Source: SKVR01 sp964589855 (GTDB taxonomy: Bacteria > Bacteroidota > Bacteroidia > Bacteroidales > UBA7960). From it: a stretch of 13,319 nucleotides of DNA. Under the pieces are notes generated by a model. It did no database searches. It was not told the DNA's origin and was given only the letters and a program-made list of their open reading frames with translations. This document shows positions 1-8,515 of the stretch, piece after piece (the first letter of the stretch is position 1; each line of letters begins with the position of its first letter). The position numbers and the translations under genes were made by a program. The stretch covers positions 1-13,319 of the forward strand of contig CAZPVB010000103.1 in assembly GCA_964589855.1 (NCBI GenBank), written 5' to 3'.

Positions 1-1123
1 AACCGGTTCTCTTGCTGGGATTATTGGTGATCAGTCGTACTTTTTTCACCCCCAGATGTCTTAATATCTGGGCACCAATTCCATAATCCCTTTCATCGGC
101 TTTAAAACCCAGTTCCACATTTGCTTCTACTGTATCCAATCCTTTTTCCTGCAAGTGATAGGCTTTCAGTTTATTGAGCAGTCCTATACCTCTTCCTTCC
201 TGATTCATATAAAGAACAACACCCGTACCTTCTGCCTCAACCATTTGCATGGATTTGTGGAGTTGCCCACCGCAATCGCATTTACACGATCCAAATATAT
301 CGCCGGTCACACAAGACGAATGTACCCTTACCAATACCTCATCATCAGCACCCCAGGTACCTTTTGTAAGAGCCAAATGGAGTTTTCCATTGGTAGTTTG
401 TTTGAAGGCGGTGAGTTTAAAGCTCCCCCATTCGGTAGGTAAGTCTACGGTGATCTCCTGACTGATTAAGCTTTCATTTTTAATGCGGTAGGCAATCAGG
501 TCTTCGATGGAAATAATTTTCAGATCAAACCTTTTTGCCATTTCAAATAATTCTGGCAAGCGTGCCATAGATCCATCTTCATTCATAATCTCTACAAGTG
601 CTCCGGCGGGTTCCAATCCGGCCAAACGCGCCAGGTCAATAGCAGCTTCTGTATGTCCTGTTCTTTGTAACACTCCGCCCTCACGTGCCTGAAGAGGAAA
701 GATATGACCGGGCCGTCCCAATTCATGGGGTTTTATACTTTTATCGGAAAGGGATTTGATGGTGGCAGACCTGTCTGATGCAGAAATACCTGTTGTACAT
801 CCGTAACCGATAAGATCAACAGATACAGTAAAAGGGGTTTCGTGTAAGGCGGTATTATTGGGAACCATCAGATCAAGGTTGAGTTCCTTGCATCTTTGAC
901 GGGTAATGGGAGCGCAGATAAGTCCGCGCCCATATTTAGCCATAAAATTTACAATCTCAGGAGTTATATTTTCCGCTGCCGCAATAAAGTCCCCTTCATT
1001 TTCGCGGTTTTCGTCATCTACAACAATTACAACCTTTCCCTTTTTAATTTCTTCAACAGCATCTTCTATCGAATCCAGTTTGATATTCTCAAACCTGGTT
1101 TCTTTGGGTTGGTTTCCAGACAT
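1..1123 (-). CDS. ribBA: RibBA: 3,4-dihydroxy-2-butanone-4-phosphate synthase / GTP cyclohydrolase II (3' end beyond window)
   Basis: Bifunctional cytosolic enzyme that starts both branches of riboflavin synthesis. The N-terminal half makes 3,4-dihydroxy-2-butanone 4-phosphate from ribulose 5-phosphate; the C-terminal half opens GTP. The 374 visible codons have no stop before the left edge; family members are about 400 aa, so only the tail is missing. The RibB half shows the acidic loop DDENRENEGD (residues 36-45). The RibA half shows RVHSSC, with putative zinc ligands C271, C282 and C284 (E. coli C54/C65/C67 pattern), then NQEGRGIG and DERDYGIGAQILRHLG. The ATG at 1123 gives MSGNQPKETR and lies inside the last 35 nt of the upstream glycosyltransferase gene, suggesting translational coupling and membership of that operon. 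The sequence looks intact and functional. Confidence 0.97.
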   Translation of the reverse strand, partial: MSGNQPKETRFENIKLDSIEDAVEEIKKGKVVIVVDDENRENEGDFIAAAENITPEIVNFMAKYGRGLICAPITRQRCKELNLDLMVPNNTALHETPFTVSVDLIGYGCTTGISASDRSATIKSLSDKSIKPHELGRPGHIFPLQAREGGVLQRTGHTEAAIDLARLAGLEPAGALVEIMNEDGSMARLPELFEMAKRFDLKIISIEDLIAYRIKNESLISQEITVDLPTEWGSFKLTAFKQTTNGKLHLALTKGTWGADDEVLVRVHSSCVTGDIFGSCKCDCGGQLHKSMQMVEAEGTGVVLYMNQEGRGIGLLNKLKAYHLQEKGLDTVEANVELGFKADERDYGIGAQILRHLGVKKVRLITNNPSKRTG

Positions 1124-2285
1124 TTGATTCTATTTTTTTAAAAGATTTAAAAAATCCGATAAATAATGCAAGATTCATACTGTAAAAATGGGTGATGAAT
1201 CTTAAAAATCCTACATGAACCTTTTGTTTTATAAGCAAAATATCCAACAAAGGTAGTATAAACAAAAAACAGTGTAATAAGAATGTATAAAAATAAAAAT
1301 TGTTCACGCTTGCCAACAGGGCATGTGAGAACCAGGCAAGTATCATAAAAAAGGGGCCCAGCCAACGAAGCACCTTATGTGATATAAAACAAAACGATAG
1401 TCCTTTGGTTTGAGACCACAACAAAGAAGAGAAGTAACGAAGGTTTTGAAAATTACCAGTGGAAATGCGGGTTTTGCGCCGGAATTCATCTTTCAGATTG
1501 TTCGATACATCTTCAAAAACTCTTGCCCTGAGGTTGTTGATACACTTATACCCTCTTTCCAATATCTTCATATTGATAAAAAAATCATCAACCAGGAAAT
1601 TTCGCGGAACCGGGTAATATAATTCACTTCTTATAGCAAAGCACCCACCGAAAGGACCCATCATGGTTCCCCACAAAATGCTCTCATTTTGCTTTATTTG
1701 CACCTCTCTGGAAATATATGCATTTTCCTGATAAGAGATGCCACTTCCGTGCATATTTGTATTCATCATGTGCGAATCAACCAATCCTATGCCGGGTTCT
1801 TTAAAATATTTTACCAGTTCAAACAGGGTTGACCTTTCCAACATTACATTGGCATCGGTAAGCAAAATGACCGAACCTTTGGATCGTTGATACAGATCGT
1901 TGATCACATTGCCCTTGCCACGTCTTTGCCGGAATGGAAAAAATTGTAATTGGGGAAAGATATGGGTCAGTTTTTCCAAAATAGGATTGGTATTGTCTTC
2001 AGAAGCATCGGAACCAATGAGTACTTCAATTTTTTGGATCGGATAAGTGGTGTTGAAAATACTTCTTACTTTGCTTTCAATCACTTCCTCCTCGTTAAAA
2101 GCAGAAATAAGTATACTTACCGTGGGAAGTTCATCTGAATGACTGTATTGTGAAAGGATCATTTTTTTTCTCCCGGCCAAAACTCCGGTTATCCAGGGAA
2201 AAACCACGTACGAGTAAACCAAAATGGCAATACTCATCCAAAAAGTAAAAGATACGATATACAGAAATACTAAATTATTTTCCAA
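1089..2285 (-). CDS. membrane-anchored family 2 glycosyltransferase
   Basis: A 398-aa GT2 (GT-A fold) glycosyltransferase, probably processive or membrane-tethered and acting on the cytoplasmic face of the inner membrane. Residues 5-35 form an N-terminal membrane segment. The catalytic domain begins PTVSILISAFNEE (54-66), followed by GSDASED (91-97), the metal-binding-like TDAN (143-146), FLVDD with the likely catalytic Asp (230-234), and RRKTR (269-273) in the place of the QxxRW motif. Two or three hydrophobic segments follow at about 308-350 and 366-380. The start is TTG, 12 nt after the stop of the preceding GT4 gene; no ATG is available in frame between that stop and the TTG, and the next in-frame ATG is residue 17, inside the first membrane segment. 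Donor and acceptor sugars cannot be read from sequence. Its neighbours suggest surface polysaccharide or LPS-related work. Confidence 0.9.
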   Translation of the reverse strand: MENNLVFLYIVSFTFWMSIAILVYSYVVFPWITGVLAGRKKMILSQYSHSDELPTVSILISAFNEEEVIESKVRSIFNTTYPIQKIEVLIGSDASEDNTNPILEKLTHIFPQLQFFPFRQRRGKGNVINDLYQRSKGSVILLTDANVMLERSTLFELVKYFKEPGIGLVDSHMMNTNMHGSGISYQENAYISREVQIKQNESILWGTMMGPFGGCFAIRSELYYPVPRNFLVDDFFINMKILERGYKCINNLRARVFEDVSNNLKDEFRRKTRISTGNFQNLRYFSSLLWSQTKGLSFCFISHKVLRWLGPFFMILAWFSHALLASVNNFYFYTFLLHCFLFILPLLDILLIKQKVHVGFLRFITHFYSMNLALFIGFFKSFKKIESNVWKPTQRNQV

Positions 2286-2297
2286 GACAGCATGAAA

Positions 2298-3518
2298 TTA
2301 TTTGTAGATCATTTGAACTTTTCGGGCATAAAACTCCGCCAGGGTTTCTGATATCCTTTTGTTATCATAATAAGAACGAATAAATGTTGCAGCATTGCGA
2401 CCGATCCTTTCAAATCTTTTTTTATCTCTTACCAGGGCATTGATTTGTGCAATAAAATCAAATGCCAGATCCTCGATAATAATATTATGTTCGTGCACAA
2501 CATCAATGCCTTCGGCCCCAATAGATGTGGTAACAATGGTTTTGCCAAGCGCCATGCCTTCAATGATTTTTACCCGCATACCACTGCCCGAGAAAAGAGG
2601 CGCGATCATGATGGCATTTTCGCGGATAAAAAGTTCAGCATCTTCAACTTCGCCATGAAAAACAACATTTTTGTTTTTTCTGAACATCTTTTTCATCTTA
2701 AGGGGAGCATTGCGTCCGGCGATATGAAATGACAATCCGGGATTCATTTCGAGCAATTCGTTCCAAACGTTTTCAAGAAACCAGATCAACCCTTCCTGAT
2801 TAGGAAACCAATCAAGGGTTCCGATAAAAAAAAGCGAGGGGAATTTAACATTCTCTTTATCAGGTGAAAGATTATTCAGATCATACCCAACTGGTATGAT
2901 CTGGGAAGGCAGTTGGTTGCCCATTCTGTTATATTTACGCGCATCTCTGGATGTAATAGGCAAAAGAAGGTCATAGCGATTAAGATAATTGAGTTCGAAA
3001 CGGCGAATCCTTTTGGCCAACAAATAAAAATATTTCCGCTTCAAATAATTTTTTTCAAAATTTGCGGATCTTTCCCATATTTCATATTCTATGTTGTGGG
3101 CTCTGAGAGATACCAACGCTTTACTGTGTTTCCTTATGGTATTTAAATAAAAGCAAAGATACAATCCCTCAAGTTGAATGATATCAAACCGCTCTTTACT
3201 TAAAAGTTCAGCAAGTTCCTGATCAAATTTACGACTAAAAAACCGGGTGGCATTGTAAGGCAGTTTCGAAAAAACCAGATTAACAAAAGCATACCAGGGG
3301 TTGATGCTGGTGTCTACTTTTACATCGAGAATACGTATGGTGTTTTTTATTTTGGGTGGAAGCGCAGAAATATCTGTGAAATGCTTCGGGGTATTCATTC
3401 CCAGTACGGTAACTTCATGCTCCAACTCTGCCAAACCCAGTGAGATATTGAGAGTAGCAATAGCTCCACCATCTCTGGGCGGATAGGGTATTTTATTGGC
3501 CAACTGCAGTATTTTCAT
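2298..3518 (-). CDS. family 4 (group 1) glycosyltransferase
   Basis: A 406-aa GT-B fold glycosyltransferase with no membrane segment, expected in the cytoplasm. The N-terminal acceptor domain opens MKILQLANKIPYPPRDGGA, with the glycine-rich turn typical of the GT4 group; HNIEYEIWER lies at 141-150. The nucleotide-sugar domain begins at LFFIGTLDWFPN (229-240), includes FHIAGRN (264-270), and holds GSGMRVKIIEGMALGK (311-326). That last motif is the local version of the EX7E region, with the first acidic residue replaced and E320 kept, as in the sugar transferases related to TIGR03087. The ATG overlaps the last 26 nt of the permease gene, and the GT2 gene follows 12 nt downstream, so the two transferases are probably made together. 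The substrate is unknown. Confidence 0.9.
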   Translation of the reverse strand: MKILQLANKIPYPPRDGGAIATLNISLGLAELEHEVTVLGMNTPKHFTDISALPPKIKNTIRILDVKVDTSINPWYAFVNLVFSKLPYNATRFFSRKFDQELAELLSKERFDIIQLEGLYLCFYLNTIRKHSKALVSLRAHNIEYEIWERSANFEKNYLKRKYFYLLAKRIRRFELNYLNRYDLLLPITSRDARKYNRMGNQLPSQIIPVGYDLNNLSPDKENVKFPSLFFIGTLDWFPNQEGLIWFLENVWNELLEMNPGLSFHIAGRNAPLKMKKMFRKNKNVVFHGEVEDAELFIRENAIMIAPLFSGSGMRVKIIEGMALGKTIVTTSIGAEGIDVVHEHNIIIEDLAFDFIAQINALVRDKKRFERIGRNAATFIRSYYDNKRISETLAEFYARKVQMIYK

Positions 3519-4968
3519 TTTTCTTCCATCCTTTAAAAATAATCAATAGTCGATCGGCGATTTTGCTAAACCCTCTCCGGTAGCTATCCATATCGAGTAC
3601 AGGAGAATCAGTTGTGGCCTGTATAATTAAAACCAGCGCTATGGGCAGTAAAGCTGCACTCGACAGCCACATCCCCTGCCAGGCAGGCAAAACACCTTCC
3701 CTGACAAATTTTTCTCCCATGACAGAAACTACATGGAAAAATACAAAAAACAATACCGATACCACAACGGGTAAGCCAAAACCGCCTTTACGTATGATAG
3801 CGCCCAACGGAGCACCAATCATAAACAAAAGCATGCAGGCAATGGAGAGTGTGAATTTGCGATGATATTCTATTTCATACCGGGCCAAGCTCCGGTTTCG
3901 TTGTCTGAACTCCTGATGCGAAAAGATGGAACTTTCCTTTGTTTGCCGGATAGCATTCATCGTCTGACCTGTTAGTTGTTTCAAATAGGTGGGTTTACCT
4001 TCTGCGAAAATATCATAATAAACAGCAGTATCGTTCTCGTGCAGCTTCATTCTTTCCAAACTATCCATAATGCTGTAGTAGTAGAGTTTGGAGCGCGTAT
4101 TCACCATAAAATCATCTTGCTTTTTTCGGAGTTCGTTGCGCAATGAGTCCTGAAAAAATGTAAGTTGATTCAGGTTGAGCATCCTGAAATTAGAGCGGAA
4201 CAGATCCTGATCAGTACGTTCAAGGGAAAAATCACTCAAATCAAATTTTATAATTTGTTCGTCGAAATGGGTGCGCTGAAAGGGTATGGACTTATCACGT
4301 GAATTTTCGGGTTCTACATCATGATAATTGCTGCCATCATACAGGGTTAAAACCAGAAACTGTTTGTCTTCGGTCATTTTCATGGTTCCCCATTCGGCTG
4401 TGGTAAGGTTTACATTGCCTCTACGATCGGTGTGGTCATATATTTTTATACCGCGTAAAGTACTTCCATCGGCTTCTTTTTCTTCTACTTTGATCACATA
4501 ATTATCAATTCCCTTATAATAAATACCTTCAAGGATATTGAATGCTGGCCTTTGTTGTCTTACATCATAAAGCAACGAACCCATCTTTAGGTTCGCATTG
4601 GGCAATACGTTATTCGAGAAATAAAAAGCCGCAATCACCAGAAAACCTGAGATAAAAACAAGTGGCATCATAATTTTGGTGAGAGAAATTCCGGCAGATT
4701 TAAGCGCTACAAGTTCATAGTTTTCACCCAAACTACCCATGGTCATGATGGAAGAAAGCAAAATAGCCAAAGGCAAGGCCATAGGCACAAAAGTAGCGGA
4801 GGCATAAAACAACAATTCACCGATAATATACCATTCAAGTCCTTTTCCTACCAGATCATCAATATATTTCCATAAGAACTGCATCAACAAAATGAACAGC
4901 GCAATGAAAAATGTCATTACAAAAGGACCAATATAGGTTTTAATCAAAAGGTTATATAACTTCTTCAT
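3493..4968 (-). CDS. LptF/LptG (YjgP/YjgQ) family permease
   Basis: Inner-membrane permease subunit of the Lpt machine that extracts lipopolysaccharide and feeds it to the periplasmic bridge. The protein is 491 aa from the ATG at 4968. An in-frame TTG two codons upstream is also possible, but MKKLYNLLIKTYIGPF is the usual family start. Predicted membrane helices lie at about 12-34, 46-76, 99-120, 372-392, 397-417 and 430-450. Between them is a large periplasmic jelly-roll-like domain (about 125-365), longer than in E. coli LptF/G (about 360 aa total), as is common in Bacteroidota. Family signatures include ALPLAILLSSIMTMGSLGENYELVALKSAGIS and the late APLGAIIRKGGFG turn. LptF cannot be told from LptG here. 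First gene of the operon; no clear promoter was found upstream. Confidence 0.93.
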   Translation of the reverse strand: MKKLYNLLIKTYIGPFVMTFFIALFILLMQFLWKYIDDLVGKGLEWYIIGELLFYASATFVPMALPLAILLSSIMTMGSLGENYELVALKSAGISLTKIMMPLVFISGFLVIAAFYFSNNVLPNANLKMGSLLYDVRQQRPAFNILEGIYYKGIDNYVIKVEEKEADGSTLRGIKIYDHTDRRGNVNLTTAEWGTMKMTEDKQFLVLTLYDGSNYHDVEPENSRDKSIPFQRTHFDEQIIKFDLSDFSLERTDQDLFRSNFRMLNLNQLTFFQDSLRNELRKKQDDFMVNTRSKLYYYSIMDSLERMKLHENDTAVYYDIFAEGKPTYLKQLTGQTMNAIRQTKESSIFSHQEFRQRNRSLARYEIEYHRKFTLSIACMLLFMIGAPLGAIIRKGGFGLPVVVSVLFFVFFHVVSVMGEKFVREGVLPAWQGMWLSSAALLPIALVLIIQATTDSPVLDMDSYRRGFSKIADRLLIIFKGWKKNENTAVGQ

Positions 4969-5718
4969 TAACAATTAATACGCGTAAATATTTTTATCCA
5001 TACAGCATCTGCCAACCACGGCAGCACAGATACAAAAAACCGGAATGTTCTATACACTATTCATTTAAATCAAGATACTACATATCAAACAATTATCATT
5101 GATTTAGCACACGAAAAGTTTCAAAACAAACTTTGCCAGTTGCTAAAAGCAAAACGATATCTTTCCAATTTATTATTCATCCGTTTATAATTTGATGAAT
5201 ACGGTTCTCGTTTTTTAACGAGAGAAATCGCCAAAATAATGGTTTTATACTTTTGCCGTGTTGCGAAATTATAATCATCCGCGTAAATGTCAATAGAATT
5301 GTCATGGTTCGGTTCAACTTTAATTTCTCAAAAAACGTTTATATTCCATTCAGATAAGACACCTTTCCAACATCCACTTACAAACTCTGCCTTAAAGTTT
5401 CAACCAAACTCCATACAACATTGATTGGATGAATAATATGCCTTTTCCTGCTGAAATAACAAAAAATAATAATTTTCTTCACGCATCTACTGCCATCAAA
5501 CATCCTTGCATGAAACAGGCAAATTTAAGTTTTCCATGATACTTCTTTATCTATATTCAATTAAAATTCAATAATTTTGAATATCAAAAAATTGGTTTGC
5601 AAAGATACAACTCATGGTTTATTTAAAAGGCACATTTTTGTAATTAAATCATTATTGTCCGGTAAATTTCTTCATCCTTTGATTTTGATATTATCGCTGC
5701 GCTGCCGCTTTATGCTAA
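4969..5718. other. long AT-rich intergenic region
   Basis: Divergent spacer between the permease operon and xerD with no credible gene. Short open frames here (for example 5287-5424 and 5577-5798, plus strand) have no recognisable motifs. Visible structure includes a perfect 7-bp hairpin (TCTCGTT at 5206-5212, AACGAGA at 5217-5223) and isolated plus-strand TAnnTTTG boxes at 5248-5255 and 5572-5579 that lack an upstream TTG. No minus-strand TAnnTTTG box suitable for the permease operon was found by eye. Confidence 0.6.
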
Positions 5719-5750
5719 TTGAAATAATTTACCGACTACCAATATCTTTG
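5719..5750 (+). promoter_or_regulatory. predicted Bacteroidota-type promoter of xerD
   Basis: TTG at 5719-5721 and TATCTTTG at 5743-5750, separated by 21 nt, match the Bacteroidota sigma pattern TTG-N17-23-TAnnTTTG. Transcription would start near 5755, which puts the in-frame ATG at 5756 at the very start of the mRNA. This supports the downstream ATG at 5861 as the xerD start, with a leader of about 105 nt. Confidence 0.6.
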
Positions 5751-5860
5751 CTGTTATGCAGCTTTTTACCAGCAGCAAAGGAGCGCCGATATTGTTAGCA
5801 ATAAAGGCAAACCACCCAACTAAACCCCCAGCGGGCATTAATTTTAAAAAATCGAAACGA

Positions 5861-6763
5861 ATGAACCATTGGGATGCGCATATAAGAGAGTTTTTAATGT
5901 TTCTGAGGTTTGAAAAATCTCTTTCTTTAAATAGTGTTATTGCTTATGAAAAAGACATTCATCAGATGAAAAATTTCATGGCAGAAAACCATCCTGGAGT
6001 GCATCCAGCAGAGATCTCTACAGACCAGATATCCGATTTTTTGCAATCGTTGGCCAGTGTTTCCGAGCGCTCGCAAATGCGCAAATTATCGGCCATCAAA
6101 ACTTTTTACAACTATCTGCTTACAGAAAACATAATCAATAAGAATCCTGCCTCTTTGGTAAGCGGTCCCAGACCCGGGAGAAAACTTCCTGTGGTATTGG
6201 AAGTGGAGGAAATTAATCAAATACTCAACGGTATTGACCTTAGCCTTGCCGAAGGGCAAAGAAACAGGGCCATCATTGAAGTTCTCTACGGCAGCGGACT
6301 AAGAGTATCAGAACTGGTAGAAATGAAATTAGACGATGTTTTTTTTGAAGAAGAATTTCTGAAAATAACGGGAAAAGGCAATAAGCAAAGACTGGTACCC
6401 ATTGGCAGTGAAGCCCTCAGGCAAATGAAAATATACATCGAAAACCAACGCAAGACAGTTCTGCCATCCAGGGGTTTTGAAAATCATGTTTTTTTAAACA
6501 AAAGAGGGAAAAATCTTACCCGCGTCATGATCTTTCTGATTGTAAAAGACCTGGTTGCCAAAGCGGGCATTTCTAAAAAAATAAGCCCACATACATTCAG
6601 GCATAGTTTTGCCACACATCTGGTGGAAGGCGGTGCAGACCTCAGGGCTGTGCAAGATATGCTCGGTCATGAATCCATTACTACTACAGAAATATACACA
6701 CATTTAGACAGACAATACCTTCGCGAAAACCTTATTTCATATCATCCCAGGGGCAGGATGTGA
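5861..6763 (+). CDS. xerD: site-specific tyrosine recombinase XerD
   Basis: A 300-aa tyrosine recombinase of the XerC/XerD type, which resolves chromosome dimers at dif near division. The N-terminal SAM-like core-binding domain spans about 1-95 and the catalytic domain about 108-295. All six catalytic residues are present: R148 (GSGLRVSEL), K172 (GKGNKQR), H244 and R247 (PHTFRHSFATHL), H270 (LGHESI) and the nucleophile Y279 (EIYTH). The frame is open back to 5756, but the extra 35 residues are unlike the family and begin at the predicted transcription start; the ATG at 5861 gives the standard length of 298-300 aa. It is assigned XerD rather than XerC on overall resemblance, which is not certain. 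It is monocistronic as far as visible. Confidence 0.93.
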   Translation: MNHWDAHIREFLMFLRFEKSLSLNSVIAYEKDIHQMKNFMAENHPGVHPAEISTDQISDFLQSLASVSERSQMRKLSAIKTFYNYLLTENIINKNPASLVSGPRPGRKLPVVLEVEEINQILNGIDLSLAEGQRNRAIIEVLYGSGLRVSELVEMKLDDVFFEEEFLKITGKGNKQRLVPIGSEALRQMKIYIENQRKTVLPSRGFENHVFLNKRGKNLTRVMIFLIVKDLVAKAGISKKISPHTFRHSFATHLVEGGADLRAVQDMLGHESITTTEIYTHLDRQYLRENLISYHPRGRM

Positions 6764-6953
6764 AATAAAAAAATTCCTTATGGTTTTTTCTTATAGATAT
6801 TTGTGACCAATCAACAGAAAACCACCCATAAAAACACAATCCCGGGGAAAGAAATTCGTTGATAATTCAATGGTTGATGTTTTATGCCATAAAAAAAATA
6901 CCCTTAAAAATACATCGTGAAAACCCCAATAAAAAAACCGAAAATATGGGTGT

Positions 6954-6981
6954 TTTGTGTCAACTTTTCTGGTTAATTTTG
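6954..6981 (+). promoter_or_regulatory. predicted promoter of the TPR protein gene
   Basis: TTTG at 6954-6957 and TAATTTTG at 6974-6981 resemble the Bacteroidota promoter, although the 16-nt spacer is slightly shorter than usual. The start site would be near 6986, giving a leader of about 50 nt before the ATG at 7036. The rest of the 272-nt xerD-TPR spacer is A-rich with no clear terminator. Confidence 0.4.
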
Positions 6982-7035
6982 TAAAACAGTAACCATTATT
7001 TTTTTGATCATAAATTCTTCAACTTACCACTTTTA

Positions 7036-8274
7036 ATGATTTATTCAGGAATTATCCGATTTTTATTAATCCTGCTACATCTTACCATTTTTACCTCAAT
7101 TTCCTTACAGGCACAAACGGCAAATGATGCATACAACAGGGGCGTGTATCTGATGGCTGCCAAAGAATACAAAACAGCCATAGATCAGTTTCAACAAGCC
7201 ATTGACAAAGTACCCTATTTTTATGAAGCGTACTTTGAAATGGGAAAATGCTACATGCATCTGCAGGAACCAGACAGCGCCATCAATAAGTTTTCACTTG
7301 CCATTGAACACAACAAAGAATTTTCAGATGCCTACCTGAAAAGAGGTGTTGGTTATTTCCAGAAAGGAAACATCGATCAGGCACTCCAGGATTATAATAC
7401 CGCCATTGAACTCGACCCGGATAACATTGATATCATCCTTAAAAGATCCGAAATACACATCAGAAACAGTGCTACAGAACTTGCCCTGGCCGATCTGAAC
7501 TTTGTGATTGAATCGGGGCACCAAAATGCCAATGTTTATTTTAACAGAGGAAAACTTTTAAAACAAAAAGGTGAAAATGAGGCCGCAATCAACGATTTTA
7601 CCGCTGCCCTTGAACTGGATCCCGACCACGCAGAACTAAGATTTGAAAGAGGATTGCTCTATAACCAAAGAGAAGAATACAAACTGGCAGCAGAAGATTT
7701 TACGATTGCCATTGATAATGGCATTACTTCTCAAAACATTTTTCAACTCAGGGCTGATGCATTTTTTCATTCAGAAAACTACAACAAAGCTGTGGAAGAA
7801 TACACCAGAATGATCAACCAATTCAGGCAAAGAAACGAAGAAACCTATTACAACAGGGCACTTTCTTATTTTTATGCAGGTGAATATGAACCCGCTGCCC
7901 GCGATTTCACCAGGGTTGTAGGGCAAAACAGAAGCAGAGAAGATGCCTATATTTATCGTGCTGAAGCGTATTTTAAACTCGGAAGGGAATCGCAGGCAAT
8001 GACTGACTACAGAATACTGTTGAGAATGAACCCCGAATATGCTCCTGCTTACGAAAGGCGCGGATTGATGTATCTCGAATCAGGAAAAATAAAAGAAGCG
8101 CTGGAAGACCTCAACAAAGCCATTGAGATCAACCCTACTGCCGAATCTTATTATCTGCGCGCCGCCATTCATGCTCACAACAAAAATCAGACAGACGCCT
8201 GCTACGATCTCGAAAAAGCAGCATCTATGGGTCATGAAGAAGCGGCAAAAAAGAGAGCTGTGTTTTGTAATTAG
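7036..8274 (+). CDS. secreted TPR-repeat protein
   Basis: A 412-aa protein with an N-terminal signal peptide (hydrophobic about 7-22, then SLQAQ, cleavage near residue 26), so it is expected in the periplasm or on the outer membrane's inner face. There is no lipobox. From about residue 28 to the end it is almost nothing but tetratricopeptide repeats: about 11 units of roughly 34 aa, each with the A/Y-G-A-P spacing, for example AYLKRGVGYFQKGNIDQALQ and VYFNRGKLLKQKGENEAAIN. The last unit ends in DACYDLEKAASMGHEEA. TPR solenoids hold protein partners, and no catalytic domain is attached, so a scaffold or assembly role is likely but the partner is unknown. It has its own predicted promoter and stands alone between xerD and the DsrE lipoprotein gene. 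Confidence 0.92.
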   Translation: MIYSGIIRFLLILLHLTIFTSISLQAQTANDAYNRGVYLMAAKEYKTAIDQFQQAIDKVPYFYEAYFEMGKCYMHLQEPDSAINKFSLAIEHNKEFSDAYLKRGVGYFQKGNIDQALQDYNTAIELDPDNIDIILKRSEIHIRNSATELALADLNFVIESGHQNANVYFNRGKLLKQKGENEAAINDFTAALELDPDHAELRFERGLLYNQREEYKLAAEDFTIAIDNGITSQNIFQLRADAFFHSENYNKAVEEYTRMINQFRQRNEETYYNRALSYFYAGEYEPAARDFTRVVGQNRSREDAYIYRAEAYFKLGRESQAMTDYRILLRMNPEYAPAYERRGLMYLESGKIKEALEDLNKAIEINPTAESYYLRAAIHAHNKNQTDACYDLEKAASMGHEEAAKKRAVFCN

Positions 8275-8301
8275 TGGCAGAAAGAAAACACTTATTTTTT
8301 G

Positions 8302-8329
8302 TGTCTTTGATAAGAAATCGTCAAAGACA
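8302..8329 (+). other. hairpin downstream of the TPR gene
   Basis: TGTCTTTGA (8302-8310) and TCAAAGACA (8321-8329) form a perfect 9-bp stem with a 10-nt loop, 27 nt after the TPR stop. There is no immediate T-tract on either strand, so it may only stabilise the 3' end or be a weak terminator. Confidence 0.45.
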
Positions 8330-8469
8330 AGGCTTTCGAAGTTTTTGAATCTAAGGTTTTGATGCGGAGCATACCTCAGCAATGGGCGTTTTCTTTGAAT
8401 CCCTGTTCTAAATGCATAACCTTGCTTTTTTATCCCATATTTAATACCCCATGTTGCTTAAAAAAACCA

Positions 8470-8477
8470 TAAATTTG
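8470..8477 (+). promoter_or_regulatory. predicted -7 box of the DsrE lipoprotein gene
   Basis: TAAATTTG at 8470-8477 fits TAnnTTTG and would start transcription near 8482, about 34 nt before the ATG at 8516. No TTG lies at the preferred distance (the nearest, at 8454-8456, is only 13 nt upstream), so the -33 element is weak or absent. Confidence 0.4.
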
Positions 8478-8515
8478 TACTTCTTAAATTTATAACAAAC
8501 GAAAAAGCAAAACGT

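Noticed and set aside
5577..5798. Plus-strand open frame of 73 codons before xerD
   Set aside because: It overlaps the predicted xerD promoter, has no recognisable motif and has the composition of AT-rich noncoding DNA.
5756..5860. N-terminal extension of XerD by 35 residues
   Set aside because: The ATG at 5756 coincides with the predicted transcription start, and the extra residues do not resemble the family, whose normal length is met from 5861.
8302..8329. Canonical rho-independent terminator of the TPR gene
   Set aside because: The stem is perfect but no T-tract follows within the usual distance, so it is listed only as a hairpin.
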